From Planctomycetia bacterium (GTDB lineage Bacteria > Planctomycetota > UBA1135 > GCA-002686595): DNA of 6,239 nucleotides. Of this stretch, positions 1-6,239 are shown piece by piece (within the stretch, counting starts at the first letter, position 1; the number at the start of each line of letters is the position of its first letter). The translations under genes and the position numbers were made by a program. The stretch covers positions 1 through 6,239 of the forward strand of contig SXKQ01000028.1 of NCBI GenBank assembly GCA_005778045.1. Reading direction: 5' to 3'. The notes below the pieces were generated by a model. The model was not told where the DNA came from. It did no database searches and was given only the letters and a program-made list of their open reading frames with translations.

Positions 1-239
1 CGCGCGCCATCGCCACGGATCCGAGGGTGATCCTCGCCGACGAGCCCACGGGTGACCTCGACCGCAAGAGCGCGGAGCAGGTGCTCGACCTGCTCGGACG
101 CCTCAACCGCGAGTTCAAGAAGACCATCCTGATGGTGACCCACGACCCGCACGCCGCCGAGCGCGCGCAGTCGATCGTGCACCTCGACAAGGGCCAGCTC
201 GGCCGCATCGAGCACAACCAGCCGGCTAGCGCCCGCTAG
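1..239 (+). CDS. ABC transporter ATP-binding protein, MacB/LolD type (3' end only)
   Basis: This is the C-terminal 78 residues of an ABC ATPase; the reading frame enters at base 3 and the 5' part is outside the window. Visible are the Walker B segment VILADE with catalytic Glu at about residue 14, the D-loop (GDLD) right after it, and the H-loop histidine in MVTHD at about residue 47. The DEPTGDLD form is typical of the MacB/LolD/FtsE subfamily, which powers export or lipoprotein release through FtsX-like permeases rather than import. The Walker A and LSGGQ signature are missing only because of the window edge. The stop TAG is 19 nt before a permease gene, and a second permease follows, so this subunit should energise that pair from the cytoplasmic side. 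The substrate cannot be read from the sequence. Confidence 0.93.
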   Translation, partial: RAIATDPRVILADEPTGDLDRKSAEQVLDLLGRLNREFKKTILMVTHDPHAAERAQSIVHLDKGQLGRIEHNQPASAR

Positions 240-245
240 GCCGCC

Positions 246-251
246 GAGGAG
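246..251 (+). promoter_or_regulatory. Ribosome binding site for the TTG-initiated permease
   Basis: GAGGAG lies 7 nt upstream of a TTG at 259. It is the best Shine-Dalgarno match near the gene and decides the start: the first in-frame ATG (421) would delete the first membrane helix required by the family. Confidence 0.7.
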
Positions 252-258
252 CTCTCCC

Positions 259-1422
259 TTGTTCAAGCTGGTCCTGCGCAACCTCTCGAGCCACCCGATC
301 CGCTCCAGCATCACCGCGGTGTCGGTCGGCGTTGCGCTGTTCCTCGTGTGCGTGCTGACCTCGATCGTCACCACGCTGCAGTCGGGTCTCGCCGCCGCGA
401 GCTCGACGCGGCTCGTGGCGATGAGCTCGATCAGCCTGTTCGTCGACATCCCGCTCTCGTATCAGGAGAAGATCGCGCGCGCCGACGGCATCGCCAACGT
501 CGTGAAGTGGCAGTGGTTCGGCGGCTACTACAAGTCGCAGGACAACTTCTTCGGCCAGTTCGCGGTCGATGCCGAGCGCATGTTCGAGGTCTACCCGGAG
601 GTCAAGGTCGACGAGGAGACCAAGCGCAAGTTCCTGACGCAGCGCAACGCGTGCATCGTCGGCTGGCAGCTCGCGGCGGAGTTCCCCGAGTGGCAACAGA
701 CGGGCAAGATCCCGATTACGGGCGCGCTGTTCCCCCACCCGTCCGGACAAGCGTGGGACTTCGAGCTCGCGGGCGTGTACCGCTCCGAGGCGGCCAATTT
801 CGACAACCGCACGATGTTCTTCCGCTGGGACCTGTTCGAGGAGACCCTCAAGGGGGCCGGACAGGACCCGGGCGTGGGCGTGTACGTGATGAGCGTCGAG
901 CCCGGCGCCGACATCGAGAGCCTGCGCGCTCAGATCGAGGGCATGTTCGAGAACGGGCCCGCGACGGTGCGCTGCGACACCGAGAGCGAGTTCACGCGCC
1001 AGTTCGTTTCGATGCTCGGCGACATCCCTATGTTCTTGGGCTGGATCGGCGCCGGCGTGCTGGTCGCGATCCTGCTCGGCGCGATCAACGCCATGCTGAT
1101 GGCGGGCCGCGAGCAGACCCACGACATCGGCATCCTGAAGGCGCTCGGGTTCGACGACACGACCGCCTTCGGACTACTGATCACGCAGTCGCTCGTCCTG
1201 TGCATCACGGGCGGTGCGCTCGGCATCGCGCTGGCGATGAGCCTCGAGCAGCCGATCGCGCTGGCTATCGGCTCGGCCTTCCCCGGCTTCTTCATCCAGT
1301 CGTCGACGTACATCGGCGCGGGCGTCGCCAGCCTCGTGGTCGGGCTCGCGGCGGGCGCGATTCCCGCGTGGAATGCGCTGCGCGCGACCTGTGTCGAGGC
1401 GCTGCGCGCCAAGGGAACCTGA
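259..1422 (+). CDS. ABC transporter permease, FtsX/MacB family (first of two)
   Basis: This is a 387-residue inner-membrane permease of the MacB/LolC-E (FtsX-domain) type. The first helix is at about residues 15-40, followed by a large extracytoplasmic domain (about 45-250, MacB periplasmic-core-like). Three C-terminal helices follow at about 255-282, 303-328 and 351-373. The FtsX landmark after the second helix, HDIGILKALGF (288-298), is the coupling segment facing the ATPase. The C-terminus ends in the usual EALRAKG pattern. Length and topology are normal for the family. The start is TTG with GAGGAG 7 nt upstream; only this start keeps the first helix. It is 19 nt downstream of the ATPase gene and 4 nt upstream of the second permease, indicating one transcript and probably one complex. 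The four-helix topology suggests mechanotransmission-type export or lipoprotein extraction. The substrate is unknown. Confidence 0.92.
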   Translation: MFKLVLRNLSSHPIRSSITAVSVGVALFLVCVLTSIVTTLQSGLAAASSTRLVAMSSISLFVDIPLSYQEKIARADGIANVVKWQWFGGYYKSQDNFFGQFAVDAERMFEVYPEVKVDEETKRKFLTQRNACIVGWQLAAEFPEWQQTGKIPITGALFPHPSGQAWDFELAGVYRSEAANFDNRTMFFRWDLFEETLKGAGQDPGVGVYVMSVEPGADIESLRAQIEGMFENGPATVRCDTESEFTRQFVSMLGDIPMFLGWIGAGVLVAILLGAINAMLMAGREQTHDIGILKALGFDDTTAFGLLITQSLVLCITGGALGIALAMSLEQPIALAIGSAFPGFFIQSSTYIGAGVASLVVGLAAGAIPAWNALRATCVEALRAKGT

Positions 1423-1426
1423 GACC

Positions 1427-2623
1427 ATGGGAATCCCGCTCTCCTACACGCTCCGCAGCCTGTTCGTGCGCCGCAGCGCGACGCTGCTCACGGTGCTCGG
1501 TATCGGCGCCACGGTCGCGATCTTCGCGGGCGTGCTCGCGCTGCAGCAGGGCTTCGTCACCATGCTCGCTGGCGGCGGCCGCGAGGACGTCGCCGTGTTC
1601 CTGCGCCCCGGCGCCACGGGCGAGACCGACAGCCAGTTTCGCCGCGACCTCGGCCTCAAGCTGATCAAGCAGACGCCGGAGATCGCGCAGGGCCCCAATG
1701 GTCCGCTGGCCTCGATGGAGTGCTACTTCGCGGCCCTCAAGCCGCGCATGGACGGCGGCTCGGTCAACGTGCCGATGCGCGGCGTGCAGCCGACGACCTT
1801 CGAGATTCGCGCGGGCGAGATCCGCATCGTCGCGGGCCGCGCCTTCGCGCCGGGCACCGACGAGGTGATCGTCGGCTCGAAGATCACGGACCGCATCCAG
1901 AACTGCCGCGTCGGCGACGTGCTGCAGCTCAACACGACGCCGTTCCGCGTCGTCGGCGTATTCGAGAGCGACGGCGGCGCCGCGAGCGAGGTGTGGGGCG
2001 ATCTCGACCGCTTCCTCGCCACGCTCGACCGCTACGGCCCCAATCGCGTGATCGCCCGGCTCGTGCCCGGCACGGTCGTGGGCAACCCCGACGCCGAGGG
2101 CGGCGCAGAGCCAAACAGCCTCGCGGCACGCCTGAAGAACGACACCGAAGTCCCGGCCAAGGTGATGACCGAGAAGCAGTTCCTGCTGTCGCAGACCAAG
2201 ATGCTCGGCGGGATCCTCAAGAACCTTGGGCTCGCGCTGGCGTTCGTGATGGGGATCGGTGCGGTGCTCACCGCGATCAACACGATGCTCTCGGCGATCA
2301 GCTCGCGCACCAGCGAGATCGGCATCCTGTTGAGCCTCGGCTATCGCCCGCTGCCGATCTTCCTCGCCTTCCTCGTCGAGTCGATCGTCCTGTGCCTGCT
2401 CGGCGGCTTCGCTGGATGCCTGATGGCGATGCCGTTCAACGGCATCGAGACCGGCACGATGAACGGTAACACCTTCAGCGAAGTCGCCTTCGCCTTCCGC
2501 GTGAACAGCAACGTGCTCGTGAGCGCGGTGGTCTTCTCGCTGGTGCTCGGGGTGCTCGGCGGCCTGTGGCCGGCGCTGCGAGCCTGCCGCATGAAGCCGA
2601 CGGAAGCCCTGCGCCGCCAGTAG
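1427..2623 (+). CDS. ABC transporter permease, FtsX/MacB family (second of two)
   Basis: This is a 398-residue permease with the same architecture as the preceding gene but clearly divergent in sequence. It has one helix at about residues 17-40, an extracytoplasmic domain (about 45-260), and three helices at about 267-290, 308-335 and 363-385. The coupling segment SEIGILLSLGY (296-306) corresponds to the one in the first permease, and the C-terminus KPTEALRRQ is the family's standard ending. The ATG at 1427 is chosen because it begins right before the basic segment and first helix; an upstream in-frame ATG at 1373 would overlap the previous gene by 50 nt. AGGGA (1412-1416) is a possible ribosome binding site 10 nt before the ATG. 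Two different permeases with one ATPase suggest a heterodimeric membrane part, as in LolCDE, although the two could also serve separate complexes. Confidence 0.92.
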   Translation: MGIPLSYTLRSLFVRRSATLLTVLGIGATVAIFAGVLALQQGFVTMLAGGGREDVAVFLRPGATGETDSQFRRDLGLKLIKQTPEIAQGPNGPLASMECYFAALKPRMDGGSVNVPMRGVQPTTFEIRAGEIRIVAGRAFAPGTDEVIVGSKITDRIQNCRVGDVLQLNTTPFRVVGVFESDGGAASEVWGDLDRFLATLDRYGPNRVIARLVPGTVVGNPDAEGGAEPNSLAARLKNDTEVPAKVMTEKQFLLSQTKMLGGILKNLGLALAFVMGIGAVLTAINTMLSAISSRTSEIGILLSLGYRPLPIFLAFLVESIVLCLLGGFAGCLMAMPFNGIETGTMNGNTFSEVAFAFRVNSNVLVSAVVFSLVLGVLGGLWPALRACRMKPTEALRRQ

Positions 2624-2631
2624 TCCTCCCC

Positions 2632-2991
2632 ATGAATAACCCGATCCACGACAAGCGTCCTTGGGGCGAGTTCCGCGTGCTCGCCGACACTCCGACCTTC
2701 AAGGTCAAGCGCATCGACGTGCTGCCCGGCCAGCGCCTCTCCTACCAGCGCCACGAGCGCCGCGCGGAGCACTGGATGGTCGTGGAGGGTCGCGCGCGCG
2801 TCACGCTCGATGGCCACGACCACGACCTCGGTCCGGGCCAAGCGATCGACATCCCGCTGCATGCCTGGCACCGCATCCAGTGCACGAGCGACGTGCCGCT
2901 GGTCTTCGTCGAGATCCAGACCGGCAACTACTTCGGCGAAGACGACATCGAGCGTCGCTCGGACGACTACGGACGCGCGGTCTCGAGCTGA
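2632..2991 (+). CDS. Stand-alone cupin, type II mannose-6-phosphate isomerase-like
   Basis: This 119-residue single-domain cupin matches the C-terminal isomerase domain of bifunctional GMP/PMI enzymes. It opens with KRPWGEF (8-14), then FKVKRIDVLPGQRLSYQ, the metal-site block QRHERRAEHW (39-48) and HAWHRIQ (77-83), and ends with the family tail GEDDIERRSDDYGR. Likely metal ligands are Q39, H41, E46 and H80, all present. The expected reaction is interconversion of fructose-6-phosphate and mannose-6-phosphate, feeding GDP-mannose synthesis; small stand-alone members could instead be sugar-binding or have other roles. The ATG at 2632 is used because the conserved domain starts within 10 residues; no good Shine-Dalgarno is visible. 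It lies 8 nt after the second permease, so it should be co-transcribed with the ABC genes. Its last 25 nt overlap the end of the convergent Nudix gene. Confidence 0.88.
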   Translation: MNNPIHDKRPWGEFRVLADTPTFKVKRIDVLPGQRLSYQRHERRAEHWMVVEGRARVTLDGHDHDLGPGQAIDIPLHAWHRIQCTSDVPLVFVEIQTGNYFGEDDIERRSDDYGRAVSS

Positions 2992-3844
2992 CGCGCGAGG
3001 AGCGCAAGCCGCAGCGCCGACGTCGGGTGCAGCGGCGCGTGTTCCGCTCCCCCACCGCTCCTTGCGAGCGCTCGCAGCGCGCTCGGTTCCGCATCAACGA
3101 AGTCGATGCGATCGGCGTCGCGTGCGTCGGGTGCCGTGCGTGCAAGCGTGAGCAGCTCGCGCGACTCGAACGCGATGTCGATGCGCGAGAGAAACGCGAG
3201 ATTGAGCGTCTCGAGCTCGACCAGCGTGGACAGGAACGTGGAGCGCGCGAGACGGCGCGGGACGCCGAGTTCCTCGTGCACGCCACGCAACGTCGCGCGC
3301 TCGAGCGCATCCGGCTCCGCGAGATCGTCCGCCACCATCTGCTCCTCGAAAGTCGCCGCCCAATGCGAGGGCCGGTAGAGCACGTCCGCCGCGCGGCGCA
3401 TCAGCACCAGCTTGCGATCGCGCGTGACGACGACACCGTGCACCGCGGCGAGACCCGGAGTGACCGGACGTCCCGCGAAGGCCGCGGCGAGCCACTCCGG
3501 CGCTTCCACAGGAGCCGAGGAGCACCCGAGCAGCGCCATGTGAAAGCCGCGCCCGAGTTCCCACGTCGTCGGCGCGAGCTCGACCTCGAGCGCGCCTTCG
3601 TGCGAGCGCGCGAACGAGATCACGCGCAGCTTCGGCTCGAGCCCCGGACCCGTCGCCTGTGGGCCGCAGCGCTCGAAGAACGACGTCACGCTCGAGTGCA
3701 GCTCCGGCTCGACGACGCGCCGCGTGCGCGCGGGCACCGGACGGAGCGCATCGGGGCCCGACTCCGCCGCGAGATCGGCGACGAGCCACGCGCTCGCGCG
3801 CGCGGGCGAGGCGAGCGCCAGCCGACCGATCGCCTCGCCGCAGC

Positions 3845-3848
<4 letters not shown>
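2967..3848 (-). CDS. Nudix-like hydrolase with degenerate Nudix box
   Basis: This 293-residue protein begins with GTG at 3848, overlapping the kinase stop (GTGA), so it is probably translationally coupled; no Shine-Dalgarno is visible. An N-terminal region of about 130 residues with no recognised motif (it includes PKLRVISFAR and LEVELAPTTW) is followed by a Nudix-fold core: the strand GVVVTRDRKLVLMRR (138-152), then the box region ending LRGVHEELGV (187-196). Against the consensus Gx5Ex7REUxEExGU, the metal-binding Glu pair (E192, E193) and the following Gly are kept. The Glu after Arg is Gly (G189), and the first Gly and Glu positions are Asp (D174, D180). The protein may hydrolyse a nucleoside-diphosphate-linked compound, but altered or lost catalysis and a ligand-sensing role are possible. 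A longer reading frame extends upstream into the kinase gene; it is discounted as a shadow. The 3' end overlaps the cupin gene. Confidence 0.78.
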
Positions 3849-5026
<1,178 letters not shown>

Positions 5027-5087
5027 CTCGCGCGCCTACTCGAACCGTCGATGGCAGCTGAAGCAAGCCTGAGGGTAGGTTACGGGT

Positions 5088-5111
5088 TCAGGACGCCTTG
5101 TCAGGACGCCT
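5088..5111. repeat. Short tandem direct repeat at the end of the sigma factor gene
   Basis: TCAGGACGCCT occurs at 5088-5098 and again at 5101-5111, a 13-nt period. The second copy contains the sigma factor's last codons and TGA stop; the first lies in the short gap before the kinase. It is probably a replication-slippage duplication. The rest of the 5027-5100 gap shows no clear promoter or terminator. Confidence 0.75.
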
Positions 5112-5850
5112 GCGAGGGATGGCCGAGGGCGGCGATCAGGTTGCGGAGCTCGTCCTCGGGATCGGCCTCGGGGCCGACGGTGTCGGCGATCTCTTGGCGC
5201 AGGGACTCGCGGAAGGCGGCGCGCAGGCGGTGGAGTGCGACCTTGATCGCGCCCTCGGTCATGCCGAGCGCGGTCCCCATCGCGGCGCGCGAGCCCTCGT
5301 CCTCCGCGGCGACGAGCGCGGGCTTGAGGGTGGCGAACAGCGCGCCCTTGCCGCGGCGCGCGTACTCGGCTTCGATGCGCGCGAGCGCGCGCTCGAGCAC
5401 CGCGAGCGCCCAGTTGCGCTCGTATTCCATCTCCGGGGTGAGCGGCGACGCGGGCTCGCGCGAGAAACGCTCGTCGGCGAGCTCGAGCTCGAGGCTGAGC
5501 GTCGCAGTGCCGCCGCCGCGCTTCTGCGCACGCTCGCGGTCCCACTCGTTGGCGAGGAAGTTCTTGAACGAGCCGAGCAGGAAGGCCCGAAAGCGCCCGC
5601 GCGCAGGGTCCGCCGCGTGCACCACGTTCTTCTCGAGCACGCGCGCGAAGAAGGCCTGCGTCAGGTCGTGTGCATCGTCGTGGCCGTGGCCGCGCCGGCG
5701 CACGTAGGCGTAGAGCGGATACCAGTATGTCGAGCACAGCTCCGACAGCGCGGCGCGGGCCTCCGGCCTGCCCGCGAGCCCCGCCGCAGCGACCATGCTC
5801 CAGCGCGTCGTCAGGAACGGCGTGTCCGCGCGTCCTTTGCCCTCGGCCAT
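5101..5850 (-). CDS. ECF-type RNA polymerase sigma factor (planctomycete/verrucomicrobial kinase-linked type)
   Basis: This 249-residue sigma-70 family ECF protein directs RNA polymerase to a dedicated promoter set. Near the N-terminus is FLTTRWSMV (12-20), a signature of the large ECF family found beside Ser/Thr kinases in Planctomycetota and relatives. Region 2 spans about 35-110, including YWYPLYAYVRRRG and DDAHDLTQAFFARVLEKN (regions 2.2-2.4), with a FKNFLANEWDRERAQKRGGG segment. A linker that includes LTPEMEYERNWAL leads to region 4, with a helix-turn-helix at about 187-215 (ALGMTEGAIKVALHRLR) for -35 recognition. At about 250 residues it is longer than classical ECFs, as expected for this group. 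The ATG at 5850 is 9 nt after the thioredoxin-like gene's stop, implying an operon. No classical anti-sigma factor is adjacent; the downstream kinase is the likely regulator by analogy with such pairs, not proven here. Confidence 0.94.
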   Translation of the reverse strand: MAEGKGRADTPFLTTRWSMVAAAGLAGRPEARAALSELCSTYWYPLYAYVRRRGHGHDDAHDLTQAFFARVLEKNVVHAADPARGRFRAFLLGSFKNFLANEWDRERAQKRGGGTATLSLELELADERFSREPASPLTPEMEYERNWALAVLERALARIEAEYARRGKGALFATLKPALVAAEDEGSRAAMGTALGMTEGAIKVALHRLRAAFRESLRQEIADTVGPEADPEDELRNLIAALGHPSQAS

Positions 5851-5859
5851 GCGCTGCGG

Positions 5860-6239
5860 CTACTTCGCCGCCTCCAGCTCCGCGAGCAGGGCGTTCACAG
5901 CCGTTTCGAGTTCCGCGTCGCGCACGTCGCGGAAGCGGATCACGCCCTTGTGGTCGAGCACATAGATCGTCGGCCAGCCGCTGACGTTCCACGCGCGCGC
6001 CCACGGGCCTTCCGTCGACACGTCGATCGCATTGCGCCACGTGATGCCCTGCTCCGCGAGCAGCTTGCGCGCCACGGCGGCGTCACCGTCGCTGTTGATT
6101 CCGATCAGGGCGAAGGGCTTGTCCTTCAAGCGCTCCACGAGCGCCTTTTCGTGCGGCAACATCGCACGGCAGGGGCCTCACCAGAAGCCCCAGAATATTC
6201 GCGACGCGAACGTGAGGGGCCTTCTGAGGATCGTTTTAG
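5860..6239 (-). CDS. TlpA/thioredoxin-like protein, partial, with in-frame TGA at the first active-site Cys position (candidate selenoprotein)
   Basis: The clear part is the 100 residues from the AUG at 6162 to the TAG at 5860. They include PHEKALVERL, FALIGINSDGD, ITWRNA, the cis-proline loop WNVSGWPT and YVLDHKGVIRFRDV, a TlpA/peroxiredoxin-like thioredoxin fold. Reading upstream in the same frame gives FWGFW, then TGA (6180-6178), then GPCR. The family has WCGPC here, so TGA stands where the first catalytic Cys belongs. The frame stays open on the far side to the window edge (19 codons). Starting at the internal AUG would remove the active site and first strand, so it is unlikely to be the true start. 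Either UGA is read as selenocysteine (UxxC redox centre), or the gene is broken or mis-sequenced. The segment before FWGFW fits the family poorly in this frame. The role is probably thiol-disulfide exchange; no signal peptide can be assessed because the 5' end is missing. Confidence 0.8.
6150..6168 (-). promoter_or_regulatory. Hairpin just after the in-frame TGA (possible bacterial SECIS element)
   Basis: On the mRNA strand CGUGCG and CGCACG form a perfect 6-bp stem closing the loop AUGUUGC. Fifteen nt separate the UGA from the loop. A lower 3-bp stem (6171-6173 with 6144-6146) could extend it across a small internal loop. Position and size resemble the E. coli fdhF SECIS, where 17 nt precede the loop. 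Against it, no G is among the first two loop bases unless the closing G-C pair opens, and hairpins are common by chance in GC-rich DNA. Confidence 0.4.
6182..6226. repeat. Nested imperfect palindrome immediately upstream of the TGA
   Basis: An outer stem pairs 6182-6191 (CAGAAGCCCC) with 6216-6226, with one bulged C at 6220. Inside it, TTCGCG-A-CGCGAA at 6198-6210 is a perfect inverted repeat. The two stems are separated by 5-6 unpaired bases on each side. On the minus-strand mRNA it ends one base before the UGA. It could be an RNA structure, a small repetitive palindrome, or an artefact at the end of an assembled fragment. Confidence 0.65.

Noticed and set aside
226..1122. Long minus-strand open frame opposite the first permease
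   Set aside because: Composition is biased (His/Arg/Asp/Ala) with no recognisable domain, and it lies wholly opposite a well-supported permease. It is a shadow frame.
5036..5100. CFSCH motif resembling a c-type haem site in an alternative minus-strand frame after the sigma gene
   Set aside because: The motif sits at the end of a shadow frame running through the sigma gene, with no other cytochrome features or start site; it is most likely chance.
6178..6180. Genome-wide UGA reassignment (to Trp or Gly) as explanation of the in-frame TGA
   Set aside because: TGA is used as the natural stop in four well-defined genes of the window, and Trp is encoded by TGG throughout.
6231..6239. Possible integron attC or recombination core site at the window end, given the nearby palindrome
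   Set aside because: The sequence does not match GTTRRRY or its partner core, there is no cassette structure, and the neighbouring genes are ordinary.

Overview
The window is a GC-rich bacterial fragment with two convergent gene blocks and almost no intergenic space. The organism is probably a member of the PVC group (Planctomycetota or Verrucomicrobiota). The basis is a large ECF-type sigma factor opening with a TTRWSMV-like motif, next to a PknB-type kinase with an N-terminal CxxC...CxxC knuckle. That pairing is typical of the group, but this is inference and no rRNA marker is present. Both edges cut through genes.

Plus strand (1-2991): the 3' end of a MacB/LolD-type ABC ATPase, two different FtsX/MacB-type permeases, and a small cupin resembling the C-terminal domain of type II mannose-6-phosphate isomerase. 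Gaps are 4-19 nt, so this is one operon. The ABC genes should form an exporter or lipoprotein/envelope-release complex. The cupin may make mannose precursors for the envelope.

Minus strand (6239-2967, read right to left): a partial TlpA/thioredoxin-like gene, an ECF sigma factor, a Ser/Thr kinase with a zinc knuckle and a C-terminal membrane hairpin, and a Nudix-like protein whose GTG start overlaps the kinase stop. The layout suggests a redox protein plus a signalling module in one transcript. The two blocks collide with a 25-nt tail-to-tail overlap at 2967-2991.

The most interesting point is in the thioredoxin-like gene. The first cysteine of its CxxC active site is replaced by an in-frame TGA (FWGFW-TGA-GPCRAML). 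A perfect 6-bp hairpin with a 7-nt loop begins 9 nt after that TGA. This fits a selenocysteine (UxxC) redox protein. TGA ends four other genes here, so UGA is not globally reassigned. There is a serious counter-signal: just upstream, the family-like beta-strand (VRVAN before FW) lies in a different frame, inside a nested palindrome at the very end of the window. A sequencing or assembly error, or a decayed gene, therefore remains a real alternative.
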